This document shows, in pieces, positions 33,773 through 44,293 of a stretch of 64,000 nucleotides of DNA. The DNA comes from Thelonectria olida (lineage: Eukaryota; Ascomycota; Sordariomycetes; Hypocreales; Nectriaceae), in NCBI GenBank assembly GCA_020736575.1, contig JAGPYM010000016.1:372001-436000 (forward strand). The letters are read 5' to 3'. Numbering within the stretch: the first letter of the stretch is position 1; every line of letters begins with the position of its first letter. The notes beneath the pieces were generated by a model. The model worked only from the letters and a program-made list of their open reading frames with translations, had not been told where the DNA came from and searched no databases. The translations under genes and the position numbers were made by a program.

Positions 33773-35717
33773 CTACACCTCCTTCCTCCTTTCCTCCCCG
33801 GAGTCTTTTCCTTTGGGCGTTCTAGTAGCCTCAGCATCCGTCTCCTCCTTGTTCTTAACACTCTTCCACTCGAGCGAAGCTGCGCCAGGGACACCCAGAC
33901 ACGTAACGACCAACCCGATCCAGAACACCCTTCGCAGCGCTTGATTATAAGCCACAACACCCGCCTCCCGTAGATTCTCAGGCAGCGCGTCGAGAAGTGA
34001 TGTAGCGCCACTCCCAATAACAAGGCTCGCGTCAAACCCCTGGAACCCGGAAAGCCTCCTGACAAGCTGAGTAGCTAGGACATTCTCCCCAACGGACAGA
34101 AACACGGTTGAGAGGAGGAGGCCGCCAAACAAGCACAGTGCAAACCCCGTTGGCGCATCTCTCTTTGGCAGAACAGTTTGAATAGCGAGGTTGGGGATTT
34201 GATAGATCAAGCCGAATCCGAAGCCGTATAGAACTTGATAGCCGATCCACTTGGCTTCGGACGTGTCGACTTGCAAGGTGGTGAGAAGCCCGGCGCCAAC
34301 GGACCCAAGGCATGTTCCTAAAATCGCAAAGGGTACGTAGTATCCGACTTTGGATGTTGCAAATCCTCCGAGAACTGTTCCTACCACTGTAGACGCCATC
34401 AGAGGTATCGTGCGGATGCCTGACTGCGCAGCAGAGACGCCTGTTATGGCTTGAAACCAGATCGGAAGGAAGTAGACTGCGGTTGTGGTAAGTTGTCGAA
34501 TCACAGTACCGGGCATATATGAGTTGTGACTCACTAACTATGAAGTTCGAACAGCTGAAGATGACGAATAAGCAAAAGGCTGCAAGGACGGTCCGATTCT
34601 TGAAGAAATGCGCCGGGAGTGTTGCTGTTGCAGGAAGGAGGACTTGAACAGCACCAAACGCGATCAGCAATACTCCAGCAAGAGTAAGCAGTGCAATGAT
34701 ACGGCCGTTGTTCCATTGGAGCTGTTAGTGAACTGAACAAGCTAGATGATGGATATGATGGCAAGGGATAATTATCTTACCGCGTATGTTTGACCACCCC
34801 ATTGGAGTGCCAACAGAAGACATATAGTGCCAGGCGCTACGAGTGCAGTTCCAGGAATGTCAAGTTGCATCACTTTCTTTCTCAAAGGCAGCGCCATAGT
34901 ATCTTGGTCGGGGATGTCGAGGAGGAAGAAAATTGCAATCAGGGCCACGCCACCAATGGGCAGATTGATGTAGAAGCACCACCTCCATGTCACATCTGAA
35001 GTGAAGGCACCACCAATTAGGGGACCGGTGATCTGAGCAATGGACATGAGACCGCCTAAGCAACCAAAGACTTTTGGGCGATGCTCTAGAGGAATAACAT
35101 GAAGCATGGAAGCCATCTAAAGACCCGTCAGTGTTTGATTGGGATCGTGGTAGTTTGATTATTGCTTACAGCCCCAGCAAAGATACCAGCGGCGCCAATG
35201 CCGGCGATGGCTCTTCCGACGATAAAGCCAACTGAGTTGGGGGCTGCTCCGCATATGACAGAAGCGACTTCAAATATCAAGACGCTTATGAAGAGGACGT
35301 ATCGGACGGGGAAGAAGGTGTAGAGTTTCCCGAACAACAGCTGCAACGCACAGCATGTCAACAGGTACGCACTTCCGTACCAGCCGACATCAGTGAGTGA
35401 ATCGAACTCGTTTGTGATTTCCGGGATGGCCTAGTGAGAATTAGCACATGCAATGCAGTTTGATTGACTTCTCGTACCGTTGAGATGATGGTTCTGTCTA
35501 GGGCGACAAGAAACATGCTGAAAAGGATGGAGACTATCACGAGAATAACGGCAAACATGGACTTTTTCGGTTGCTCATTTTCACCATCGTCTGAAGCTTT
35601 CTTGTCGGTAACATCGTGGGACATTTTGCTGCCATCTGTCCCAGCAGAGTCTGAGGTGTCCTCTGTGGTCGGTTTGGCACCCTGGGCCGTCGTTTGGTGT
35701 TGAGAATCTGCCTCCAT
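33773..35717 (-). CDS. 14-TM MFS drug-type transporter (DHA2-like)
   Basis: Five exons: 35717-35478, 35430-35170, 35116-34781, 34721-34535 and 34476-33773, with introns of 47, 53, 59 and 58 bp; 575 residues. A hydrophilic N-terminus of about 50 residues precedes the first helix. Family signatures are the [11 protein letters not shown] motif at the end of helix 1, W-Y-G-S-A-Y-L-L in helix 2 and the G-P-L-I-G-G-A-F motif C in helix 5, with [12 protein letters not shown] in the next loop. These mark the 14-spanner multidrug/toxin efflux group of fungi, in the plasma or vacuolar membrane. The substrate is unknown. It is head-to-head with a Zn2Cys6 regulator 464 bp away, a usual arrangement for an inducible efflux pump and its regulator. 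Confidence 0.92.
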
Positions 35718-36181
35718 GGCACTGCTGGCTCAATTCACGCGTTTGAATGAAGATTTGTAAAATCCTAGAATGTAGAGATTGAATCAAGTAAGCTGAGAAG
35801 CCCAGTGGGAGGAACTCCGTCGTCTTATGAAAGACGGTGGTTGAGCTTCTACCTAATGGACACGACCGAGCGATCAGAAATTATACACCCGAAATACGGC
35901 AAATAAAACGACTCAGTGGACGAGAACGAAGCCCTTTTCGGGTGTTACTACAAGCCCGAGCTAGCTGAGGCAAGGTATTGTTGGCGGATTGCTTGCTGAC
36001 GGTTCTCGGACATTAGAAAAGTCCGTCCAGCCCATCTTCGTCGACTTCAAAAACCCGAGCATGAGGTGGGATTGTCCATCGCCCGTCTCTTCCTCTTCAT
36101 GCTGCATGCTACTCTACCGCCCGTTTCCAATGCCCTGTCGCTAACGAGATACCTCTGACTGCCAACCTGCCCAGACACACC
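35718..36181. promoter_or_regulatory. Divergent promoter, MFS pump / Zn2Cys6 regulator
   Basis: 464 bp with an interrupted palindrome CGGAC-N9-GTCCG (36007-36025) and a perfect 6-bp-arm hairpin CGTCTT-ATGA-AAGACG (35821-35836). Confidence 0.55.
36007..36025. promoter_or_regulatory. CGGAC-N9-GTCCG palindrome, candidate zinc-cluster operator
   Basis: Five-base inverted arms with CGG/CCG ends, 157 bp upstream of the regulator ATG. The symmetry fits a Zn2Cys6 dimer; binding and autoregulation are inferred. Confidence 0.4.
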
Positions 36182-38622
36182 ATGTCGACGACAGCCCTCG
36201 CGCCAGATTCGGAGCAGGGTAAGAAGGCCACACCAAGAGCCTCCAATGCAAAGCCGCAGCGAGTTCTTGCGTGCGTGCTGTGCCAGCAGCGTAAAGTCAA
36301 GTGCAATCGCGAGTTCCCCTGCAAAAACTGCATCCAAGCTGGTGTGCAGTGCGTGCCGGCCAACTCCCTCCCCCAGCGCCCACGCCGTCGCAGGTTTCCA
36401 GAAGGGAAGCTGCTAGAGCGGCTTCGATATTATGAGGGCTTGCTTCGACAGAACAATATCAGTTTCGATCCTTTGCACCCCCCTGCCGCAGGCGAGGATA
36501 TGGGATGGTCTCCCAGTGCCCGCGATGCGCAATCCAAAGTCTCAGGAAAGACGCCCGCTAATTCGAAAGAAGCCGTGTAAGATACCAGGTTCAACCGTAG
36601 CCATTCCAACAAGCCGTCTTGACTAACGCACACCCTTCCAGCGATCTCTGGCAAGCTATAAGCCGCGTGGTACGGTCAAAGATAGTCCCCTCACGAGTCT
36701 TCGGAATTAGCTAACAACTCGAGGGAAAAGACACTGGATGCCGAGGATCTTGACGAAGAGGGTGACGCCGACGACAATACCAGTACTTTGTCCCCCAACG
36801 ACCATATTCTTGTGCGCCACGGCGACGATGCTGCCAAGACCCCTTCTACCTACAGGATACAGATGGAGGGTACCAGCCTCTTCAACGACCATCTCTTATT
36901 CGCTCCCCTTAATTTAGACGTCAATCTATCTCCCTCACACCCGGAGCAGGTACAAATCTTCCGGCTCTGGCAGATTTATATGGACAATGTCAACCCACTC
37001 CTCAAAGTGACACACACTCCGACCTTGCAGCCACGCATTATCGACGCTGCAAGCGATGTGGCAAACATCAGCCCTGCACTGGAGGCGCTGATGTTGAGCA
37101 TCTATTGCATTTCCGTTGTCAGTCTTGACGAGGGTGGATGCATCAGGTTATTTCGATCGCCGAGGAATCAACTCCTAGCGGGCTATCAGTCCGCATGCCA
37201 GCAAGCGCTGCTCAAGTGCAGTCTTTGGCGGTCCTGCGACGTCGACGGCTTGACAGCGTTATATCTCTACTTGGTAAGCCCATTGACTTCCCGCTACCAT
37301 AAGAACTGCAGCGTACAAATTTGATACTTTACCTGTACTGACCACAGTCCCAGGTCTCGGTCGCTGGCCAAACGGACGCGCGATGCTTGGCCTGTATGCT
37401 CGTCGTTGCCATGCGCATCGCGCAACGCATGGGCATACACAACGAGTCCACCAACACCGAGTGCACCGTTCTAGAAGCTGAGATGCGCCGCAGACTATGG
37501 TGGTCGCTGGTGGCTTTCGACTATCGCATCTCCGAGTTGACCGATTACAAGACCACCACCTTGATTCCTACTTGGGATTGCAGTACCCCTCTCAACGTGA
37601 ACGACTTTGAGCTTCGTCCAGACATGAAGAAGGCGCCGGTCGTCCACGAGAAACCGACCGAGGCGCTCTTCTGCGTCGTTCGAAGCGAACTGGCCGATTT
37701 CGTCCGACACAGCCCCTTCCACCTCGACTTTGTCAACCCGTCATTGAACTCCATTGCCCAACCTAAGGCTACTTTCCATGGCCCTAGCACGGGAGGCGGT
37801 GAGCTCGTAGCTCTTGGAAAGCTTGTAGAGGATAAGTATCTTGCATTCTGCGATGTCGAGGACCAGCTTCACTATATGACCATATGGACCACCCGCGGTT
37901 CACTCGCTCGAAGCCGTCTCTTGGACCACTACTCGAAGCTCTCAAAATCGTCTGTACCAGAGACGGATGCGCAGCGCAGCGCCGGCATCTCGTACGCGCT
38001 GAGTATGCTCGAATGCGACATGAAACTCAGGACCTCGCCTCTCACGAAGGGCTACCTCTGGTTCGTGGGCTTCTACCTCCCGGCCCTTGCTTACCTGTAT
38101 ACACTCAACCATCTGAGGAAATGGCCCGATTCCGATCACTCTGCGAAGGCTTGGGCTGCTATAGGCGAGAACTACGAGGCTCTTACTATGAATCAGAAAC
38201 GATATGAGCAGAGTGAGCGAGGGATCTACGTTCATAAGTTCTCCCAGGTTGTTCTTCAAGCGTGGGAGGCGCGGGAAACATTGCTCAAACAGCAGCACAA
38301 GCCGTTGGAGCCGGTACCACAAATAGTATTGGACGTGAGAAACAGAATCACGGAGTCGAGCTTTTTTCCTTTTCCAGGGCACGGCAGCGCATTGGAAGCT
38401 GACAACGGTGTTGTGGGTATGAATAACATCCATCACTCTCCGATGTCTACCATGCCAGAGAACTTTGGTGCCGATCATGGCATTGGGGTCGGGCACGCCT
38501 TCACAAACCAGGTGCCTGTAGCGCACTGCCAGGACGATCCCGGGCAAGCTACAATGGACATTGATATGAGCCAGTTCTGGACCGAGGGAGATTGGAGATG
38601 GATGCATACCCAGAGGTCGTGA
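36182..38622 (+). CDS. Zn2Cys6 transcription factor paired with MFS pump
   Basis: Four exons: 36182-36576, 36642-36669 (28 bp), 36731-37273 and 37348-38622; 746 residues. The zinc cluster is C31-C34-C41-C47-C50-C57 (spacing 2-6-5-2-6), followed by a basic stretch and a short coiled coil (L-L-E-R-L-R-Y-Y-E near residue 80). The fungal-specific middle homology region covers about 235-560, including R-M-G-I-H and R-R-R-L-W-W-S-L. The C-terminus ends in an acidic, Trp-rich motif typical of activation regions. The second exon is short, and the acceptor before 36731 is AAG rather than CAG; it was chosen for frame continuity and a GCTAAC branch, so this junction is less certain. Likely regulator of the divergent transporter. 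Confidence 0.88.
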
Positions 38623-38696
38623 GGCCCTACTACCAGGTCTTGCTACATACCTGGTTGACGGTGGCTATGCAATTATTATGCTTCATTTTATCTAAT

Positions 38697-39677
38697 TCAC
38701 ACAGTTACGACTATTGCATCTCGACGTTCAGAGTTGCCACGCCCATCCACCATAGCAGCATTTACGAGATACGTGCTGCTGGTTCCCTTGTGGGTTGGAC
38801 ACGGGATAAATCGCGCAACGCTTCTCAACTTGTGCCAAATAAAACATAAAGTCATGCCCAGAAGGGAGATGCATGGTCTCCGTCCAAGAATCACATTCTC
38901 GTAGTCGGCTTGGCTCTGGTTGAATAGCAAACTTTCCGCCCCTCTCCCGGCATGGATGTGACCGCACACCACAACCTTTGGTTTTGCCCTCCACAACTCA
39001 GCAAGCAGCTTCTCGCAGCCCTTGCCCCCGTCGTCAAGGTGTCCCTTGGGTGGGCCGTGTACGAGCATCACGTCGGTTCCTGGCGGCACCGAGTCCGACC
39101 AGGTAAATGGTTCCCCTTACTGAAATGCGAAGCTTTCGAATTTTGGTGTCCACGGGCTGCCAAACACACGAATCGAGCGGTTCTTCTCTTACAGAAACAG
39201 GTCGACCGAACTATGTTCTAGGTAGTAAATTCCACTCCAGTCCAGATCGGAGTGACGTTTGCCTGGGCGTTTGTCCAGCTCGCGGTCGGCATGCGCAGCA
39301 ACGAACTCCGAGTCAAGGAGCAGGTCGTGATTCCCAGAAATGACAACCTTGTGTGGATGCGGCTGCGAGGCCAACCATTCCAGCTGCGCCTGTATCTCGG
39401 CGAATGTGCCATATTGCGAGAGATCACCAGCGTGGACAAGAACATCCCCCGTCGGCAGCGGAGAGGGAAACGTGTTGTGCGTATCAGAGATGCATACCAG
39501 GCTAACGGCCTCCGCGCGTGTTGTTGAAGAGAGCGACCTTGTGATGGTGGAGGGGCGAGAAATGCAGCCAGCCAGGGGTAAGACAAGTTGGTCGCTGTCT
39601 GAGTGTCGCACAATGCCATGTTGGTTGACTTGGGCAAGGGACAAATTTAGAGCGCTATGAGTAACTACTTGTAACAT
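38697..39677 (-). pseudogene. Calcineurin-like metallophosphoesterase with two in-frame stops
   Basis: One reading frame from 39677 to 38697 encodes a complete metallophosphoesterase apart from two TAA codons (39191-39189 and 39119-39117). Visible motifs in order: I-S-D-T-H (metal site 1), G-D-V-L-V-H-A-G-D-L-S, I-S-G-N-H-D, then after the first stop V-F-G-S-P-W-T-P, and after the second stop L-V-H-G-P-P-K-G-H-L-D and V-C-G-H-I-H. All metal-binding blocks of the fungal calcineurin-like phosphoesterase (ser/thr phosphatase/nucleotidase-like) family are intact, so the stops look recent. Both sit in a GTAAG context. A 36-bp intron could remove the first but would also remove conserved residues. 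Probably a recent pseudogene, or base-call errors. The N-terminal start is uncertain. Confidence 0.7.
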
Positions 39678-40262
39678 TGAATATAGAATTTAGACGAAAC
39701 ACGAGAGCAAACTCTTGAAGCTTGTATGCTCCCTCACCATGACTTGGTGGGATGATGGTGCAATAGCAGCTCAGGTTGTTCTCGTGGCCAATGGCAGCAA
39801 TGATATTAGATGGACAGATGCCGGCTGGAAATGATAAGAAATTAAACCCTGCCGGCTGGGCACTCATGAATAGCATCGACACCAAATCCAGTCGCCACTC
39901 AAGAAGCGAATCGTCAACGGCACCCATCAAAGAGCCCTTATCCAACACTCACAGGATTTCAAGCATCTTGGCCAAAGGATCTTCATTCCACCCAACTGAT
40001 GCCTGTTCACACCGCAGGGACAGTTCTCTTGGCTGCACATGCATGCGTGGAGCCTTATATTCCATTTCCACCTCAATTATTGTCGGCCTTGGTACTGGAT
40101 ACTGGGAATGAGAACCATAAAGAGCATTTATCATCGTGAGGGCATATCCAAGTTGCATAAACAATGTTCAAGGCGCCCAGTAACGCCTCATTATCATGAC
40201 CGAGTTGAGTTCATCTGCGGCTCGTTGCCAGCCTCGACATCCGCTTCAACGTCTGCCTCGTC
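39678..40262. other. Intergenic, nothing seen
   Basis: 585 bp between the phosphoesterase start and the acid-amidase stop. A 111-codon plus-strand frame (39776-40111) has no domain. No other signal found. Confidence 0.4.
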
Positions 40263-41642
40263 TTAATCTTCAATCACTTCATCAGCCGTATCCGTGTCCG
40301 TGCCACTCCATCCAGATGCAAGCTCATACCCTTCCCGCCAGATAACCGTTCCCTCCTTCGGATCCATTATCACCGCATAGTGAGTCTCGTCGTTATTGAT
40401 ATCCTCATCCTTCAAAAAGTCGACCACATCGTCAAACATGACTGCCTCCTCTCGCGTCTTAAACCGCCGCCGGCATTTGCGTACTCTCTTCCTCCACAAC
40501 TTGTCCACAGCGGCTTTCCTGCTGAGAGAAAACTTGACAATTTCCGTCATGCCCGTGGCATCTTCAGCGGTGGAATCTTCAGCTTTGGCCTGTTCCGCTT
40601 CCGCTACTACTTGTTGCAGTGGTTGAGGATCTACTTCGTCGCTTCCATCGTGGTTGTATGCCGCTAGAATGGTGTCGGACTGCCGCGTGATGGCCGATCT
40701 GTGATCCTGTTCGATTATGTATACCCGGTCTGGGGTGCAGAAAATGAGATACGCGGCGCTGGATGAAGATGTGGTCCGGGTTGCTATCACGCCATAAATG
40801 TCGACTTCATGGTTACGATTTTCGCTTTCCGTGTCCTTTGTCGTCTTGTCGCTTTCCTTCTCTTCTCCATCCTTCTGTGCGCTGGTCTCCCGGAGAAGGA
40901 TTTCCCGCAAAACACTCGAGATTGATTGTCGCCTGCCAAGAATCACCATGGCTTGGTGCCAGCGAAACGACAGTCGCTGCTTTAATGAGTCGCGAGAATG
41001 ATATGGTCGAAAGTTGAGACTCATGCTCAAGCCTTTCCGCACACCAGTCAGCACGCCCACGTAGCCAAGATAGCCCACTGTCGTCGCAACCACTGGTCCT
41101 CCCGGAGATCGAACATAGTCCAGCTCGACGATGATCTTCCGCAACTCGTCCATCCCCCAGTCGAGGGTGCGAAAATGCAGCATTCTGGTTGACAGCTCTG
41201 CCCCTTCGGCTGGTGGATCGACAACGCGGGCTCCGCCGCTGGTGCATCCAAGTAACACATCCAAGATGACGTTGTATGCGACGAGGATGTGCATGGGTAT
41301 TGACGTAGCCTTGGAGATGCCCACAAGCTCGGCCGATTCCTCTGCGCTTTGTAGGCGGCTGAAGACCAAACGAGAGGCGAATGCAAGGACTTTGCCAAGA
41401 GTGCGCCCACAGAGGATTTCAAGGAGGTCATGGAAGACTTCGGTCAAGTTGCAGTCGTCGAGGGCGTCCCGAAACTCGGCGATGATGTGGTCGTACCGTG
41501 ACTCGGGCGGCATGGACAGATCGACAGTGAATCTGGGGATGCTCGTGTCTGGAACTGATGGGCCGTCTGATGTGTCCATGGTGTGGATGCTTGCGTCTGA
41601 GGCTTCTGGTTCCTCCATGGTGTCGAATGCTTCTTGGCTCAT
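40263..41642 (-). CDS. Acid ceramidase / NAAA-like Ntn hydrolase
   Basis: Intronless, 459 residues from the ATG at 41642. The catalytic core matches the choloylglycine-type N-terminal nucleophile hydrolases related to acid ceramidase and N-acylethanolamine acid amidase: a C-T-S motif at Cys133 (nucleophile after self-cleavage), then R158 and D161 in H-F-R-T-L-D-W, as in the H-G-R-N-L-D block of human enzymes, and an N-F-R-P segment further on. Expected reaction: hydrolysis of a fatty-acid amide such as ceramide. Unlike the lysosomal enzymes there is no signal peptide; the N-terminus is acidic and Ser/Thr-rich, suggesting a cytosolic protein. A low-complexity acidic insertion (about 250-285) and a basic R-K-R-V-R-K-C-R-R-R patch are also unusual. 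Confidence 0.8.
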   Translation of the reverse strand: MSQEAFDTMEEPEASDASIHTMDTSDGPSVPDTSIPRFTVDLSMPPESRYDHIIAEFRDALDDCNLTEVFHDLLEILCGRTLGKVLAFASRLVFSRLQSAEESAELVGISKATSIPMHILVAYNVILDVLLGCTSGGARVVDPPAEGAELSTRMLHFRTLDWGMDELRKIIVELDYVRSPGGPVVATTVGYLGYVGVLTGVRKGLSMSLNFRPYHSRDSLKQRLSFRWHQAMVILGRRQSISSVLREILLRETSAQKDGEEKESDKTTKDTESENRNHEVDIYGVIATRTTSSSSAAYLIFCTPDRVYIIEQDHRSAITRQSDTILAAYNHDGSDEVDPQPLQQVVAEAEQAKAEDSTAEDATGMTEIVKFSLSRKAAVDKLWRKRVRKCRRRFKTREEAVMFDDVVDFLKDEDINNDETHYAVIMDPKEGTVIWREGYELASGWSGTDTDTADEVIED

Positions 41643-42977
41643 GATGAGGAGGTGCAAGATGCCGGCGGCTGACGACGTAGCCCTGGTTTATATCGCTGGA
41701 TTAGAACTTTTGGGAGGTATGCGCCATTTGCCGCTTGTTGCCTGGAGTTGGTGATACATCTTACGAGGCCAATGGTTGGGCTGTGGCCTCAGCTGGTGCG
41801 TGTCAGACGAAACTAAGGCATCCATGCGTGCCTCTTTGGCGAATCAGATGACTGCACGCGATGAGTGCCTCGTATGTCCCACGTCCAACGGGCTGGAGGA
41901 TGCTGCGCCACTACGCTCAACGCTCGTAGGGCTGACCGTGTAACTACCTAGCTCGGCAGTTGTTCCATTTTGAATTGGTCGGGATCATGTACGAATATGC
42001 AAGGTCCGAGGAGCATGGATGTGAAGAGGTGAGTTCAGGCACCCTGATTTACCTAGGTACCAAAGGTCCTAAAATAGAATGACATCATTGCGCAGACGGG
42101 ACAGAATCCTGCTCTACCCTAGAGCCTCAGGGTGGACAATGTCGAAGAGATGGGCAGTAGATCACTCAGTCCCATAAGACTGTGTGTGGTTTTATCTGAA
42201 TTAGGTAGTTTCATTACACAGCAATTGCTCATATGCTACCATGTAAGGCTTGATGCGGTCTCGTCCCAAGGCCAATTTGAATTGTTCCATCTCTTTCACA
42301 GAAACGAACCGACCCTTTCAAAGTCCCCAACTCACAGTTCCTAATCCATCAAGCCCCCGCCTCTAGAGCCATCACCAAGCGATTCTGACTTGACCAGATG
42401 AGAGTGAAAAGACATACCCCCGATCGGCATTGTCGGCGAAAGATGAAGCTCGAGGTGGCCATGCAACCCCTCAACTTCTACCCCAGACTGTGGGGGTTGG
42501 GGGATCACCACCGGACGGAACGGGGCGGAATTTGGAACCACTCTTGGGGCTTGATCCGTTCGTGTTAAATCAGGGCCTGGACTTCTTCCCATTAGTGGAA
42601 CGTATTATTCCTGGCTTTTCAAGGGTTCAAAGTTTCCATCTTCCCCAAGATACCTTAGCAGCTCACCTTGGAGTCGAGGACATTTCATCAGCCCATCTCT
42701 ATGGCTCGATTGAACTGAGTACCTGGGTGGTAATTTCATATGCAACATGGCTGCTCTGAATGGGAGGGGAGAACCCAGTCTTCAACTGGCTAAATGAAGC
42801 ACGCGTGGCCGGAAGAATTCATCTTTCCCAGTGGGATTTAGTTCGACCAAGATCTGTTCCTTGGAAGAATACTATACCCTCGTTGTGGTATAAATCGAAC
42901 TGCCTAGGTTGCTCGTGCCAAGAGTTTTTGGTCGTTCTATCAACTTATTCAGATCCACGCCATAGTCTCCTCTCACA
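41643..42977. other. Intergenic, upstream of pectin methylesterase
   Basis: 1.3 kb, AT-richer than neighbours. Contains a TATAAAT box (42889-42895). Frames near 42132-42759 have no domain. Confidence 0.45.
42889..42895 (+). promoter_or_regulatory. TATA box of pectin methylesterase
   Basis: TATAAAT located 83 bp before the start codon at 42978, at a usual distance for an inducible fungal wall-degrading enzyme gene. Confidence 0.5.
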
Positions 42978-44248
42978 ATGGTACTTCTCAAGTTTCTTCT
43001 TTTCGCAGCTACTCTGTCAATCGAGGTCCTTGCGGCCAAGAGCGTCCCTGCAAAGACCTACAGCAAATGCCAAAGAAAGACTAAACACCCCCTCCAACAC
43101 TGCCCAGATGGCACTCTCTACGTAAGCCAGAACGACACTTCGGCCGACTTCACCAGTATTCAGGCCGCTATCAACTCGCTTCCGCAGGATGACTCGCCTC
43201 AAGTCATTCTCATCGCGGCGGGCACATATAGGGAGCAGTTGAATGTGACGCGCCAAGGCCCTCTGACACTTCTGGGACAAACGGACAATCCATGGAAGGG
43301 CAACGTGTATTCAAACGTCTCGTACAACAGCGATCCGCAAAATGAAGTCCAGGTCTTCCATGACGCCGCAAACTATCAGTCCAGCTTCCCCGATAACATC
43401 GAGACAAGCGTTCTTGCTGTTGGCCCTACATACAATGCGACGAAGACCGGATCTGGCCCAACTGGCTTTGCCGTTCCCGCCGACACGCCCTTTGGCTGCT
43501 CGGACTTTCGCGTCTACAATATCGATTTCCGCAATGAGTGGGCTCCGCGGTCTTCTGGACCCGCGCACGCCTTGGGATCGGGATATGCAAACATGGGGTT
43601 TTATTCTTGCGGATTCTACAGCTATCAGGACACTGTGAGTACAAAGATTCGAGAAGAAGAGCAAGCCACAGAAGGCTCACACTCACACAGGTCTACGTCG
43701 GAAAACTTGCCAACGCAGTCATGTATGATTGCATCGTGGCTGGTCAAACCGACTTCTTATATGGATTCGGTACCCTCTTCATCGACCAGTCGACCCTACT
43801 CCTGCGCAGTTGCGGAGGTGGCATCACGGCGTGGAAGGGCACAAACACCACGTTTGACAACAAGTATGGCGTGTACATCGCCAACACCAACGTCATCGCT
43901 ACAAACACCACTGTTCTCGAGGCGCAAAAGGGCAAGTGCTCTCTCGGTCGACCATGGAACTCCCTCCACAGGTCATTGTTCCGAAACACGTACTTTGACG
44001 AGACAATCCTGCCAGCTGGTTACACCATCTGGTCGGGGGCCAACAACTTTAATAATTTGACTACCATGGCTGTCTATGAGACGACTGGGCCTGGGAACAA
44101 TGAAACGGCTCAGGCCGCGAGTGGAGTTACTGAGATATGGGATAAGAAGCAGGTCAAGCCGTACCTGCGACCGGTTGATGTGTTCATGGATACAGAAGGA
44201 AACCAGCCAAACGTTGATTGGATTGATCCCATCTTGTCTAGGAAATGA
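42978..44248 (+). CDS. Secreted pectin methylesterase (CE8)
   Basis: Two exons (42978-43634 and 43691-44248) over a 56-bp intron, 404 residues. A signal peptide at about 1-19 predicts secretion. The right-handed beta-helix family motifs are complete: G-x-Y-x-E near residue 80, Y-Q-D-T at 216-219 (Gln217 and Asp218, oxyanion and acid/base), G-Q-T-D-F with nucleophile Asp240, and L-G-R-P-W with Arg306 and Trp308. The enzyme removes methyl esters from homogalacturonan of plant cell walls, opening it to lyases and polygalacturonases. Several N-x-S/T sites suggest glycosylation. It faces tail-to-tail a GDSL acetylesterase, so two pectin/hemicellulose deesterifying activities lie together. Confidence 0.94.
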
Positions 44249-44293
44249 ATGTACTTCACAGAGAGTAGATTTCACAGTTATCCTCCACCCCAG

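Noticed and set aside
39156..39191. A 36-bp intron (GTAAG to GCAG) removing the first stop of the phosphoesterase
   Set aside because: Shorter than any other intron here and would delete conserved residues before the S-P-W-T-P motif; the second stop would remain.
39117..39191. Programmed stop-codon readthrough in the phosphoesterase
   Set aside because: Both stops are TAA followed by G, a poor readthrough context, and two in one gene is unlikely.
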